DNA of 64,000 nucleotides from Wurfbainia villosa (GCA_025175895.1 CM045991.1:90321174-90385173), one strand, 5' to 3'. Shown: positions 9,559 to 22,049, counted from the first letter of the stretch. Notes: generated from the letters alone by a model not told the origin. Translations and numbers: made by a program.

Positions 9559-12500
9559 CATAAGCTCTAACATGACCCTCAAACTTACTTTGAGGTAATG
9601 CCTTAGTCAAAGGATCCATTAAGTTCCTTTCAGTGGGGATTTTCTCGATTTGTATTTCCTTCCTCCTAATGATATCTCTGATCAAATGATAACGACGAAG
9701 CACATGTTTGGATCATTGATGAGACCTTGGCTCTTTCGCCTGTGTAATTGCTCCATTGTTGTCGCAGTAGATGGGTATTGCTTCAACAATGGCTGGAACC
9801 ACACCAAGTTCATAAATGAACTTCTTGATCCAAACCGCTTCCTTTGCTGCTTCTGAAGCTGCAATGTATTCTGCCTCAGTGGTAGAATTCGCTACAGTGT
9901 CTTGTTTGGAACTTTTCCAACTCACTGCACCCTATTCAAGGTGAACACGTATCCAGACTGAGACCTGGAATCATCTTTGTCTGTCTAGAAGCTGGTACCC
10001 GTATACCCGCGTATCACCATGTCCCCTTCTCCATATATTAGGAACAAATCCTTAGTTCTTATTAAGTACTTAAGGATCGTCTTAACAACCGCCCAATGAT
10101 CCATTCTTGGATCAGACTGGTATCTACTCGTGACACTCAGAGCATACGATACATCGGGCCTCGTACATAACATAGCATACATGATAGATTCTATTGCGGA
10201 TGCATAGGGAATCCTACTCATGCAAATCCTCTCGTCTTCTGTGCATGGACACATAGACTTCGAAAGGTGTATCCCATGCCTGATGGGTAGGAAACCTTTC
10301 TTGGATTCCGACATGCTAAACCTCTTTAGCACTCGGTCTATATATGTAGACTGCGAAAGACCAAGCAACCGTTTCAATCTATCTCTATAGATCTTAATCC
10401 CGAGGATGTAGGTTGCTTCTCCCAAGTCTTTCATGGAGAATATCTTGGACAACCAAATCTTAACTGACTGTAAGACTGAAACATCGTTTCCTATAAGTAA
10501 TATGTCATCGACATACAATACTAGGAATACGACTGCACTCCCACTAACCTTCTTGTACACATGAGATTCGTCTGGATTTTATGAGAAATCAAACTTTTTG
10601 ATTGTCTCATCAAAACGGATATTCCAACTCCTGAATGCTTGCTTCAATCCATATATGGACCGTCGCAATTTGCATACTTGGTTTTATCAACCGATGTGAA
10701 ACCCTCAGGCTGTATCATATATACATCCTCGAGTAGGTTTCCATTAAGGAAAGCTATTTTCACATCCATCTTCCATATCTCATAATCATAATGAGCCGCT
10801 ATGGCCAGGAGCATCCGAATGGATTTAAGCATAACAACAGGCGAATATGTTTCGTCATAATCAACACCTTGCTTTTGACGATATCCTTTCGCCACCAATC
10901 TAGCTTTATAGGAAATCACATTACCATCCATGTCGGTTTTCTTCTTGAAAACCCACTTGCATCCTATAGGCTTTATGCCTTCAGGTGGGTCAACCAAGTT
11001 CCAAACTTGGTTTTCATACATGGAATCCATTTTCGACTTCATGACTTCAAGCCACTTATCCCTTTCTGAACTTGTCAGAACTTCTTCATAACTGGTAGGC
11101 TCCTCATCATCAATGAGTAATACATCGTTCGATTCACTTACGAGAAATCCATATCTCTCAGGAATATTGCGTGTTCTACCAAATCTACGAAGATGTGGTG
11201 TCTCAATAGGTCCAGCCGATTGCTCATCACTGAGTTATTGGCTGTTGTGCTTCACTAGGTATCTCATCAATGTCTATTTGAGTCTCTCGAGCCTCCTCAA
11301 GCTCGATGACACTCCCACTGTTTTCTTGCAAGAGAAACTCTTTCTCTAGAAACACAACATGCCTTGAAACAAACGCCTTTTGTTCCACAGGATGATAGAA
11401 TTGGTAACCCCTTATTTCCTTAGGGTATCCAATAAATAGATATTTATCAGACTTAGCATCCAATTTGTCTGATATAGTCCGCTTCACATAAGCAGGACAA
11501 GCCCATATCTTCAAGTAAGATACATGAGATTTCTTACTATTCCATATCTCATATGGAGTAGTAGAGACTACCTTGATTGACATTCTGTTTAACAAGTAAA
11601 CAACTGTCTAAAGTGCATAGTCTCAAAAAGACTTGGGAAGATTCACATGATTAATCATTGACCTGACCATGTCCAACAAGGTCCGGTTACGCCTCTTAGA
11701 TACACCATTATGCTGTGGTGTATATGACGGAGTCCATTGAGACAATATACCATTGTCTCTTAGATAATCAAGAAACTCTTGACTTAAGTATTCACCACCT
11801 CAATCTGATCGAAGTATTTTAATACTCTTGTCATGTTGTTTCTCTACTTCATTTCTGAATTCTTTGAACCTTTCAAAGACTTCAGACTTATGTTTCATCA
11901 AGAACACACACCCAAACCGTGAGTGATCATTGGTGAAGGTAATGAAGTAGCTATAGCCTCCTAGAGCTTGAGTTGACATAGGTCTGCATACATCAATATG
12001 TATTAGACCAAGCAACTCTCCGACCCGTTCACCTTTTCTTGTAAAACGTAACTTAGTCATCTTGCCTTTTAAGCATGATTCACATGTATCGTATGAATCC
12101 AATTCAAACAATTCCAGAATTCCACATCGGTGTAATTTGGACATGTATTTCTTGCTTACATGGCCAAGACGACAATGCCACATGTAGGAGTCTAATTGAT
12201 TATCCTTTCGAGCACGCTTGTTGCTCCCTTCGATATTGAAAATGTCACTAGATACGTTCAACATATAAATACCATTGCTTAAAGTTCCAGTCCCATAAAG
12301 AACGTCATTCAAAGTTATGTAACAACAATTGTTACTAAAAGTTAAATTATACCCATTTCTATTTAAACAAGAAATAGAAATGATGTTCTTTTTCATCGAA
12401 GGAACATGAAAGCAATTGTCCAGTTCTAAGACAAGTCCTGTAGGGAGTCTCAACAAATATGTTCCGATGGTGAGTGGAGCAACCTTTGCTCCATTCCCAA

Positions 12501-13286
12501 CACGTAAATTTGACTCTCCCTTGACGAGTCTTCTTCTATTCCTTAGTCCATGTATGTCATTACATATATGTGATCCACACCCAGTATCCAATACCCATGT
12601 GTCTAAGGGAATAGAATGATAATCAATAACGAAGATATCTGAAGAAGATGGGACATCTGATGCCTTATTCTTCTTCACAGACTCAAGATAAATCTTGCAG
12701 TTTCTTCGCCAATGACCCTCCTTGCCATAATGATGGCAAGTGTCCTTTTAAGTTGGTTCTGCCTTTTTAGCCTTTTTCTTCTTCCCCTTATGCCGTTCCT
12801 TTGACTTTCTCTTAGAACCTTTCTTCGAGGAATCAACTAACAGCACCATCCCTTGCTCATGCTTCTCAGAAGGCTCCACAGTCTTCAGCATGTTGAGCAG
12901 TACCACAGATGAACCTTCTTGCATCTCAGAGGTGAAGAGGAGCTTGGAGGCTTCGAACCATTCGAATCTCACTTGCTCATCAAACAACTCATAAAGATGA
13001 AGGCTATGGTATGAGCATCCATATGCTCATGCTACTTTCGTAGCTCGGGTACCATCGCAGCTAGCATGAGGCAACTCACTTGCTCAGAATCACTCACATG
13101 TTTCTGATGGGCTAACAATTGGTCCGGTGTTGCATCATCACTAGGACGGGCGAAAAGAGGCTCTTCGAGGACATACGCAAGCTTTTCCACCTTGAGAACA
13201 ATTCTCAAGTTTCTAAGCCAGTCCAAGAAGTTTGGCCCAGTCAATTTATTTGAATTCAAAATAGAGCGCAAATTCAAAGACATCAT
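9559..13286 (-). pseudogene. gag-pol: Gag-pol of element B, broken by several frameshifts and stops
   Basis: Pieces follow in copia order: gag (13286-12748), then a zinc knuckle whose second Cys is Tyr, protease with the intact motif WVLDTGCGSHIC, gag-pre-integrase WHCRLGH, integrase core (to 11800), integrase tail (11595-11227), reverse transcriptase (11042-9985, catalytic YVDD intact) and RNase H (9925-9713, CDNNG intact). At least six breaks separate the pieces, so no complete polyprotein can be made. B2 shows the same protein in a single frame. B has more frame breaks than B2 but keeps the catalytic residues that B2 has lost. Confidence 0.9.
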
Positions 13287-14562
13287 GATTAAGCGATTAA
13301 TCTAGAAATACAAAATGAGCATATATGAGAAAGATGATTTAAAATGCATCAATATACATTCATAAATCCCATTCATTTTTCCGAATTTTAAAAACCCCAA
13401 AATCACTTCGGAAGATCGTAGGTCCATCTTTGAATGGGCTGATATCCATCATAGATATGAACAACCTTGAAGAGAGTCCAACAAGTCATTCATAGCTACG
13501 ATGGTAGGTATCAAATATACCGATTGAATATCACATATATGCAACTATCACAATGTGCTATCGATTAATTGAATGTTCACAAATACATCGGGTTGTTAAC
13601 TCATTAACAAGTATGCATCATATGCATAGCACCCAACTTCACCTCCCTTCACATCGACCTTAGAGAGAGTCCAACAAGCTGATGCTCCAGATTAAAGCCA
13701 ACCCATTAATCAAGACATAATTTTAATATGGTTAGAGTACATTCAACCAATTAGCCCGGCTTGGAGAGAGTCCAACAACCAAAGCTAACGATTGACCTCT
13801 GACTCTTACCATATTAGTATTAAACCATTCCATGGTTTGAACATGTTCAGGTTCAAGCCGGGTTTGGAGAGAGTCCAATAACCCAAACAAGAAACAGAAC
13901 TCTGGTTCTAACCATATTAATGGAAGGTGTAGGCTTTAATATTGAGTAAGAGTTTTTATGTCTCATCCTTTTTGCATGCAAATAACTATTATCTACATGA
14001 CATGATATACATCTACATGTCACAACACGCATGACATAATGATATGCATCTAATGCAATTACATGACATACAATTATGACATGTATAAAATTTCCTTATA
14101 TGTCATAACTATTTATGGAAATAAAATATGTTTGAGATTTGATTCTTCAAATCAAATCATGATTAAATTAGGAAACAAATTTCCAAATCTAATCACATAT
14201 TTTATTTATGGAAGGTCTCAATTAAGGAAAGTCAATTTTTAATTTAGGAAACAAATTTCCTAAATTGTCAAAACTATTTATGGAAATAAAATATATTTTA
14301 GATTTGATTTTCCAAATCAAATCATGATTAAATTAGAAAATAAATTTCCAAATCTAATCAAATATTTTATTTATAAAAAATATTAATTTCCATAAATACT
14401 TCTAACTTTCCAAAAGAAGAAGATTTCCATAAATACTTCTAGACTTTCCAAAATTAGAAAATTTCCATAAATACTTCTAACTTTCCAAAAGTATAAAATT
14501 TCCATAAATACAATTACGACTATCGCAAAACAATATTATGATTATGTCGAAACACAACCTGG
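13287..14562 (-). other. Long non-coding leader of element B (primer site to gag)
   Basis: About 1.28 kb lie between the primer site and gag. The leader contains four copies of a GGAGAGAGTCCAACAA-type motif (13465-13485, 13658-13678, 13759-13780, 13862-13880) and, next to the primer site, about four 37-bp AT-rich repeats (TTTCCATAAATACTTCT, 14386-14512). B2 has the same layout. No protein domain is visible. Confidence 0.75.
14386..14512. repeat. AT-rich 37-bp tandem repeat in the B leader
   Basis: The string TTTCCATAAATAC recurs four times at about 37-base spacing, joined by CTTTCCAAAAGAAGAAGA-like linkers. The equivalent array in B2 is at about 62271-62398. Confidence 0.75.
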
Positions 14563-14574
14563 GCTCTGATACCA
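14563..14574 (-). other. Primer-binding site of element B (initiator-Met tRNA)
   Basis: GCTCTGATACCA on the plus strand is TGGTATCAGAGC on the element strand, one base from the LTR. Confidence 0.92.
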
Positions 14575-14575
14575 C

Positions 14576-16785
14576 TGTTGGGTTTCCGGCACTACGACAA
14601 GTGTATGTTCGAACATGTTTCATAAACATGTGTGCAACGGAATAAATAAAAAGCAATAAATCTAATTTATTACTTCACACACACCACACACATGTGTAGT
14701 ACAACATGTGTAGACAAAACTGTAGTTTTAAATTTTGCAATAAAAGAAAATTTATTCTACGTATACCTTACGTATTACGTGTAGCGGGAAAGACATTAAC
14801 CGGAGCGACTCTCGCTAGAATCGCCTCTATCCGTATCCACGTCGAGTATCTTCGGGATGACTTCACAAAGTCATGAGCCTCATCTTCGTATGAGTCACTA
14901 GCCTCGTGTCGAAGACGATGTGGTCGAGAGAAGATCACAATCCGAATCAAAATTCGGATTCAAAACTGAGTCCCCAAAACTCGCTTCTCCGGAGAGGTAT
15001 TCGTCAACCATTTGATGAATCCTTTGTCCTCCACCTATGAGGATTACCGGAGACCGAATCCCCAGCAAGGAAGCCGATGTCGGAGCTCCAAACGTCGTCC
15101 AAATGACACTCCGACAAGAAGGAAACAAGCTGTTCAGAAAATTGGACAGCTTTGGTGGAGGATGTTGCGTCGGCCAAATAATGAAAGCTAGATGCTCACC
15201 TTGTCGCTAGAGCCAAGGAAGATTACCGGAGGGTCGCCGGAGGATCGTTGACAGAAGCTTGGACGTCGGCAACAACTTGGACGGTGGCACAAGGGGTGGG
15301 CGGCGGCAAGGGCTTGGGCACCGACTACAAGGAGAGGAGGGAGAGGGGCGGTAAGATTAGATTAGGTTTTCACAAAACCCTAGCCCTATTTTTATAGAGA
15401 ACAAATTCTCCTAATGGTTATTGGTTCATAACCAAAATCCCATTAACTCGCTCCATTAATTTAAGTTAAAATAAACCAAACCGATTTGGTCTATTTTAAG
15501 TTAAAACGAACCGAACCAACTTTGGTTCATTCGTTTAAAACAAATCAAACCCCTTTGGTTTATTCTCCACCATTGGATTAGAACCAAACCAATTTGGTTC
15601 ATCCATCATGTCTTCATAAGACACAACCCATCCACGCTTCCATTGCGACTGAAATGATTTCATGCTCGCTCCTTGTTTGGTCCAACCTAACCTAGTTTCT
15701 CTCGGTCTGAGAATCTCATTCTCAAGCTCATTTTAAATCCTTCAGATTACGCTCTTTGTGCGTGTGACCAAATAGGTTCTCGGTTTATGTTGGCCGTATA
15801 TAATTAACCATTAATTATAGAACGATCATGAGTGACACCTAGTAGTACATCATGACCCCCAATTAACCGAAAAGATCAACGGTTGATCTAGAACTATTTC
15901 TGAAACCCTTCAGCAGCTATAATGATTCGTGCCCCATTCCCTTCACTCATCTTATACCCACTTGGTTCAAGACATGTTCTATAGTGTCAGTCCCCACTAG
16001 GTTGACTACGTCACACCTAGCCCAAGTATCATTTCCTCGTCCTACGAATTCTAGTTACTGCACATGTATCCAAGAGTACCTTACTCTAAACATGTAATGC
16101 TTTGGCCAAAGACTTTAGTAAAACTCTGACGAGAGGCCATGGGTATACATCTCCTCGCAAGGAGTGGTGAATCTTTTATAGGCTATTCAAACACCTTCGA
16201 TCACTTTGACTTATACCCAATCATTCCGGGTCCACATCTCCTCAGAGATGCTTGCTTAAGATGTCAAAGCATAAGTCTTCATGATCAAGATGACTTGAAT
16301 ACCGCAAGTCAAAGGAACATCGCACTTAAGCTGCAGTAAGAACTTCATTGACATATCTATATATGCAGAGAACCATATGAAGTCTTACGGCTGGTCACTC
16401 CAATGAACTAGTTACCATAACTAGCATCCATGATTAACTCTGGACATCACAATGTCTCCAGCCAGTGAGAATCAGCTGCTTGGATACACCAAGGAGTATA
16501 CCTCGTGCTAGTCTCGACAGAATTGATGTTGTCCAAATCCATCAATTCATCGACTAGGGATAATTCTGATACATCGCAATTACACATGTAGAGATACTCA
16601 CTAGTTGTGATCCAATCACAAATTCTCTCATGCTGTGATTCGTATCATGGACATTCAGTAAATGAGTTTAAGATCTAATCAAATACATGAAAACATGTAT
16701 ACTCAAATAGTGAATCTTCATTTATCATATAAATGGTTCAAACATAAGGCGATTGCCTTAGGACATCTCTCATATATTACTAACA
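14576..16785 (-). repeat. 5' LTR of element B (2210 bp)
   Basis: On the plus strand it begins TGTTGGGTTTCCGGCAC and ends ATATTACTAACA, giving TG...CA ends. It is closely similar to the B2 LTR at 55186-57391. A candidate TATA box is at 15386-15397. The frames within it (for example 14768-15128) have no recognisable domain and are treated as chance. Confidence 0.92.
15386..15397 (-). promoter_or_regulatory. TATA box of element B LTR
   Basis: On the element strand the sequence is CTATAAAAATAG, within an LTR and in the right orientation for transcription into the leader. B2 carries CTATAAAAACATGG at the same place. Confidence 0.55.
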
Positions 16786-17017
16786 ATGACTAGTAGATGA
16801 TTGAGATATCCAAAGTCATATGGGAGAGATTATTTGAGGGAGATTGTTGGAGCAATCAACCTCAGAAGTCCAAGTTTGGATACTTGGCAAGGAAAGTTCA
16901 AATATGAATATTTAGCAAGGGAAGTCCAAAGGGATAGTCTTGGCAGCATAAGTTCAAGTGTGTAGTCTTGGTGAACCTTGGCAAAGGACCCGGTTAGCAT
17001 AGCATAACCGATGGAAG
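16786..17017 (+). mobile_element. Scrap of a T-like element: 3' end and LTR start
   Basis: A purine tract GAGGGAGAT ends at 16844 and TGTTGGAGCAATCAACC follows at 16845, then GTCCAAG...CTTGGC hairpin units as in the T LTRs. The LTR is cut at 17017 by insertion of element F. The rest of the element is missing, probably lost where B lies. Confidence 0.65.
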
Positions 17018-18346
17018 TGTTGGGGATCCTTTGGATGGCTAGAGGGGAGGGGGTGAATAGCCTCTTTCGATTTCTATAATTATGTTAGCGGAAGAAAGAC
17101 AATAATAATACTAAAATTGAAATCAAAAGACAATGCTAACAAGGAATTTAATGTGGTTCAGAGATGACACTCCTACTCCATGACAATTCATAAGGTGGAT
17201 CACTCCTAGTAAGCTTTCACTAAAATCTCATTTTGATGAACACACCAAGGTGGAGAAGCCTTCTTTACAAGTACATTCTTCTTCTTACAAGATGATTGAG
17301 TTAAGCTAAGGAAGAAGATGTTAAAGAACTTGAAAAGCTTGAAGGAAGCCTTGGAGAGCTTAGTATGGACGTTTAGAATTAGAGCAATAGCCATCTCCAA
17401 GCTCCCCAAGCCTCTCCAGTCAACTGTTGTATACCAGCAGTCGATTGGTGTTACTGTTGATCAGATCCAATTGCTTTTGACAAAGCCTGATCATGATCGT
17501 CACCCCTCAATGGACAGTTAATTGCTCATACCAACAGTTGACTGGTGAAGCCCAGTCACCTGACCAGTTGATTGCCAAACAATTTGTGCTATGACCACTT
17601 AAGTCCAGTTGACTACTAAACCCTATCAGTTAGCTGACTAAGATCAATTGACTGGTATCAAACACCAGTCGACTGCCAAAGCTTTTGTTTAGTAATCGAC
17701 CTGCAGTCGACTACTTGATCAGTCGACTGGGTTATAATCCCAGTCAACTGATCAAAGCTTTTGGACTCTTGAGTGCTGAACACTTGAGACTAGTTGACTG
17801 GTACACCTCAAGTATGATTAATTCATACTTGAAAATACACCCTAAGCCTATACTAAATCTTTTAGCTTCTCTATCAATCTGTGCCTCCATGATCCCTCCG
17901 AATCCACGACTCATTCATCCTTATGCTTGTCTTCAGAAGCTTCCTTCGATTTCGTCATGCTTTGGGTTCCTCCTTTGCCAAGGTCCGCTTGTATTTTACG
18001 CCGCCAAGACTACATGCTTGGACTTATGCTACCAAGTCTCACCTTTAGACTTCCTTGCCAAGATCCACTTGGATTTATGCCGCCAAGACTACATACTTAG
18101 ACTTATGCCACCAAGTCCATATTCTTAGACTTCTCTTGCCAATACTTCACCCTCGGACTTTCCTTGCCAAGTCTTCACACTTGGACTTCCTTTGCCAAGA
18201 TTCTCACTTGGACTTTCCTTGCCAAGATTCATACTTGGACTTTCCTACAACTTAACCATCAATGTTAGATCATAAATATTGCCTAACTACAAATGATTAT
18301 CCAAACATCAAAATATATTAATACTTGGGGCATTCTTGCACCAACA
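17018..18346 (-). repeat. 3' LTR of element F (1329 bp)
   Basis: The plus-strand ends are TGTTGGGGATCC and CTTGCACCAACA. On the element strand it starts TGTTGGTGCAAGAATGC. It carries CAGTCGACTG sites (near 17666 and 17706) and a long array of CCAAG/CTTGG hairpin units at 17975-18245, as in the T LTRs. A purine tract AAAAAGAAAAAGAT abuts it on the element strand. Confidence 0.85.
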
Positions 18347-18361
18347 ATCTTTTTCTTTTTG
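18347..18361 (-). other. Polypurine tract of element F
   Basis: Element-strand AAAAAGAAAAAGAT directly precedes the LTR start TGTTGGTGC. It is the position expected for plus-strand priming; G residues seen in sister elements are mostly A here. Confidence 0.65.
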
Positions 18362-18707
18362 ATGTTTGGCATTTGTTTCGTTGGGACAGAGATGTCGAGG
18401 TATCCAATGGCGAATGCGACTTTCGGCTAATGACATGGCTTGTTTGATGATACGGATAATGACTTGACAAAGCAACGGGTTTGTTGATTCGGACAGATGT
18501 GGAATCGTCTCAATGTTGCCAAATGACATGTCATGGCGGGATGAGAAGAGCACTGCGAAGAAAAAGCGGTTAAGGTTGCTGAGAGAGATCTCGGCCAAAC
18601 CCCTCCGACACTCAAGTTAGGCATGTAATAGGGAGAAAAGAGGCAAAGAATGGAAAGAGCAGGAGTTAAAAGATCTTCCCAACCTCTCTAACCTTTTCCT
18701 CAAGTTA

Positions 18708-18719
18708 CCTTTATATAGG
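18708..18719 (-). promoter_or_regulatory. TATA box of gypsy A 3' LTR
   Basis: On the element strand the sequence is CCTATATAAAGG. The same sequence is present in the other LTR at 38999-39010, so it was kept in both copies. Confidence 0.65.
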
Positions 18720-19084
18720 TAGGTTCCTCCCTACGGAGCGGTACGGACGGTATGGATGGCATAACTTTTTGATGTGATGGCCTGCCAGTTTTAGGAGTAA
18801 TAGGGGCGTTATCTTCATAAATGCCGCAGGTGTATGGAGCGTAATTAATGCCCTTCTCATGGATAATGGGAGACAGAACTCCATTAATGCAACAGGCATG
18901 CTCCCTTGAGGTAGGCATAGGCGTATGTTTTCTTGTCATGTGGGGCCTTTGTCATAGGATACCTCGTTGGCCATCTTGACTTTAACGACTGTCACGTCAT
19001 TTGGCTTGCTGAGATACAAACTGGTCGAGATGTACAATGTCGTAAGGCTCCCTGCGAGACCTGCCGAGATATAGTTCTTCCAGA

Positions 19085-19245
19085 ATACCATACTACTATG
19101 CCGGAATATAATGCCTTCATCACATGGTCATACCGAGATATAATGCCTTCATCACTTAGTTAGATCGAGATATAATGCCTTCATCACACGATCATGCTGA
19201 GATATAATGCTTTCATCACTCGGTCAGGCCGATATATAATGCCTT
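19085..19245. repeat. 32-bp tandem repeat inside gypsy A LTR
   Basis: ATATAATGCCTTCATCAC recurs about every 31-33 bases, five times, with linkers like TTGGTCATGCCGAG. The other LTR carries the same array at about 39385-39535, so it pre-dates the insertion. Confidence 0.85.
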
Positions 19246-19327
19246 AGAATGCCAACCAAACTCAATAAGTGAGATATAGTTATAAATATAATGTTTTTCA
19301 ATCATAAGTTAGTTTTAGCCGGTATCA

Positions 19328-19620
19328 TAGGCATCCCCCCAAGTCTAGTCAAAGGACGTGCGCAGCATGACTGACTGGACTTGCCTTAACACATTTTGGG
19401 ATCCAGTGACCACGCCCTTTCGACCAGATAATGTAAGTATGGGGGAACATGCTTAAAGTAAGCCCTCGGGAATGTACAAGATATTCCATTAATGACAGGG
19501 CATAAATGTACAAGTTTGATATTATTGCCTCATTTGCTGAGGCCTTACGTGACATTGCCACATGTTCCTCGAATCCCTAAATTAGATCATCGAGAGACGA
19601 ACCGACACGACCCTTTTTTT
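19328..19620. other. Region between gypsy A 3' LTR and antisense gene
   Basis: It begins with the purine tract of the element (minus strand, 19328-19343). No coding sequence is recognised. On the plus strand it would be the upstream region of the antisense gene and ends in a T-run and TATA box. Confidence 0.5.
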
Positions 19621-19627
19621 TATAAAT
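19621..19627 (+). promoter_or_regulatory. Candidate TATA box of the antisense gene in gypsy A
   Basis: TATAAAT follows a run of T bases and lies 165 bases before the likely ATG at 19786. It is oriented away from the element's own transcription. The spacing would place a start site near 19650 (inference). Confidence 0.45.
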
Positions 19628-20460
19628 GACATTTGAACCCTAGGACCCACCATCTACCTCTCGTGATTTCTCTAGTGCAACTTCCTTCGGCGATTTCTTT
19701 CCTCTATCTTCTCCGACGATCTCTCTCCTTTGCCTCCCTTCGGCGTGCCATCTTTCTTGTAAGTCCCTTTCTTCCTCTTTTTCCAATGGTAGAGACCTCT
19801 AGTCTATGGTTTCTTAGGACTTGTAGCATCTTCACTCTTGAGAACTGCTGCGAGCTTAGGGCAACCTTTCACATCCCCCACACCCATAGGCTTAGGGCAC
19901 CTCAACAAGACCAGCATCCCCACGAATCGCCTGAAGGTTTTATTGTCTTCTTCCATGACCAACTAGCGGCTAGTCTTCGTTTCCTGATTCACCCATTCTA
20001 TGCCAAGCTATCTGCTTATTTCTGTATCCCTCTATAGCAGATGGCTCCAAATTCCTTTAGCCTTATCAATGACTTTATCATTATCTTCCTCTTTTATCAC
20101 CTCCCTTTGTCTGCCAAATCATTCCACTACTGCTTCGTTCCAAAATGGAAAGAAGCAAGAGTCTTCTTTTTCATGGTGCGTCGAGAGACCAAATTCTTGG
20201 CCAAACTTATTACTTCTCACAAATTTTGGAAAACTAGATACTTATATGTAAAACAATCACCCCCTTTTCCTGGCCAAGTAGTTGGCAACTTGACCTGCCA
20301 CCTACTCCTTCTTTGAGGAGTTTCAAGAAATCAACCGCTTGTCGAGAAATAGCCAACGTCCTATCCAACTTGAGCTTCAATGTCAACGTCCTGCTAGAGG
20401 AGGGGCTACTGTATCACTTCAGCCTAAGTCTGATAGAGGCCAAATTAAGTGGATCTTTAG

Positions 20461-20529
20461 GTAAACACTTAATACTTTTCTTCTTTTTCTTCATTACTAA
20501 CATCTAACTTGTCTTGTGCCTTTTCACAG
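20461..20529 (+). other. Candidate intron 1 of the antisense gene
   Basis: GTAAACAC opens and a T-rich stretch followed by CTTTTCACAG closes a 69-base segment. Its removal joins LSGSLG to coding sequence beginning at VEVMLRAS. Size and T-rich acceptor suit a plant intron. No transcript evidence is available. Confidence 0.5.
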
Positions 20530-21070
20530 TCGAAGTTATGCTGAGGGCTTCTATAAACAAGCGGATGAAATGGAAGAGAGCACAAATGATCACCCCTCCA
20601 GAAGCTCCTATCGAGACACTGGATGAGGCCAGCTCGGATCAACTCCCCCCACCTCGGCCGTCTATGGTGGTCGAGCCGATCAGCTCTAAGGATTCTGAGG
20701 AGCTACATCAGAGCCAGAAGAGGAGTCGGGTGGTCATCTCCTCATTCGAAGGGAGTCCCTCCCACAGGTCCCCAACCCAAGTCTCCATGACTCGGTTGGG
20801 CCGAGCAATGTCAGATCATCGGAAAGTCCGGCTTCGACTCCCGTAGAGCCGTACCCAGAGGCTCCCACTCCACCTTTTGAGCCATCCGCCTCCCAGCCAA
20901 ACAATCCAAGCCCTTCCCTCCCCGGGATGTCATCGGGACATTCCGTGCCGAGGAGGGAATGACCTACTCCAAGGGGATTTCTTAAGGAAATCCATGATGC
21001 GGTCGGATCGTCCAAAAAGGACAAATCTGTTCCCGCACTGTGTGATGCCATGAACAACCACTTGGAGCAA

Positions 21071-21122
21071 GTAAGTAAAAGAAGTTTTTTTACCCTAGTT
21101 AACAAATTTGATTGCCTTGCAG
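21071..21122 (+). other. Candidate intron 2 of the antisense gene
   Basis: A perfect donor GTAAGT follows the codons for NNHLEQ, and TTGCCTTGCAG ends the segment. At 52 bases it is short for a plant intron, so the call is weaker than for the first. Confidence 0.4.
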
Positions 21123-21750
21123 TTCTGGGGGTATCACATAGAGTTGATGGCTCCCCCCACCCCTCCCATGACTACTGTTTCCAAGGGATGCATGCCCAAG
21201 TGACGGCGGTCTTGCTCGGCTCCAAGACAAAGAGACGGAGCTCGAGATGGCCTAGGTTGAGACAGCCGTATACTGATCGATGTCCCTCCGCTATGAAGAT
21301 GATCTACGTAGCCAAGCCCGAGAGATTGAGCCCCTACGACTCCAAGTGACCAAAGTAGAAGAACTTCAAGCACAAGCGATAGAAGCGGAGGGATCGCGAG
21401 CAAAGTTGCTCGAGGCCGAGCAAACACTAGCAGCCCAAACGACCTTGGGAGTAGCTTGGCCTGAGGAATTAGCAGCCCAAGCTGAGACAGCTAAGGTTGA
21501 ACTAGCCTCTTACAGAGCTGGAGAAGAGGGTAGATGGGAAAATCGGAACAAGGCTTTCCTGTCTTCCGAGGAATTTGTTGACATTCTAGGGGAGCACACC
21601 GTCGACCTCCTAGATATAAGATACGAGGGTGTGATCCGGCACTTCAAGGAAGCTGGATACCCTCCTAAAGGAGTCGCTGCCAACTTCCTAGATCTCCAAC
21701 GCTTAATCGACGAGACTCCTGACTCGGCACTTGGCGGACTTCCCAAATGA

Positions 21751-22049
21751 CTAGTTTTTATTTTCTGTAGTTAGTCATAATACTTCTGTTGTTTTTCTTT
21801 CTTTCGACAGTTTTGAATACTTGTAATGCATGTATTGAATGTACTAATCTTTAATGTAACAAGTATTTCGCCAAGTATAACTGTTTTTGCATACCTTTGT
21901 TCGAATAAATGATCGGATATCTCAGTTTTTCCAAAGCACCAAGAAATATAAGGAAATAAACCATGTCATGATAGGCGAAGTAGGCAATACTTAAGATAAG
22001 AATCGTAATGAACCATAATAAGTGATTTTATAACGCCCTATAATAAGGG
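21751..22049. other. Non-coding stretch between antisense gene and tandem repeat
   Basis: AT-rich DNA with no recognised domain. Weak early forms of the next repeat (ATGATAGGCGAAG, CATAATAAGTGA) already appear from about 21968. It probably includes the 3' end of the antisense gene. Confidence 0.4.

Larger units (their letters stand above)
9068..16785 (-). mobile_element. Element B: Ty1/copia retrotransposon (Tork/Angela-like), minus strand
   Basis: The minus-strand order is LTR (14576-16785), initiator-Met primer site, long leader, broken gag-pol, purine tract and truncated 3' LTR (9068-9515). The 3' LTR lacks about 1.75 kb at its outer end, where the element joins T1. The flank beyond the 5' LTR is ATGAC, so no target duplication can be tested. 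It is a sister copy of B2. The lineage name rests on the gag start (NSNKLTGPNFLDWLRNLRIV) and the YVDDILLIGND reverse-transcriptase motif. Confidence 0.9.
18374..19327 (-). repeat. 3' LTR of gypsy A (954 bp)
   Basis: Plus-strand ends are TGTTTCGTTGGG and CCGGTATCA, so the element-strand LTR starts TGATACCGGC. The purine-rich CTTGGGGGGATGCCTA sits immediately before it. It aligns with 38663-39618 along its length. It contains TATA box CCTATATAAAGG (element strand, 18708-18719) and a 32-bp repeat near its outer part. Confidence 0.88.
19786..21750 (+). pseudogene. Antisense additional gene of gypsy A: gypsy-type transposase-like domain plus coiled coil
   Basis: The gene runs opposite to pol. 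The ATG at 19786 opens MVETSSLWFLRTC. The segment GFIVFFHDQLAASLRFLIHPF through FSLINDFIIIFLFYHLPL to FWKTRYLYVK resembles the 'putative gypsy type transposon' domain found in plant Tat elements. A TAG at 20035 interrupts it. A Pro/Ser-rich part (20530-20850) and a coiled-coil C-terminus (about 21220-21750; RSQAREIEPLRLQVTKVEEL) follow. Candidate introns lie at 20461-20529 and 21071-21122. Further frame changes near 20850 and 21200 make this copy non-functional. The molecular role of this family is unknown. Confidence 0.7.

Noticed and set aside
14768..15128. Frames in the B and B2 LTRs that look conserved (with LLGIRSPVILIGGGQRIH)
   Set aside because: They are conserved only as LTR copies, have stops in some copies and no domain. 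A small LTR-encoded protein cannot be excluded but is not supported.
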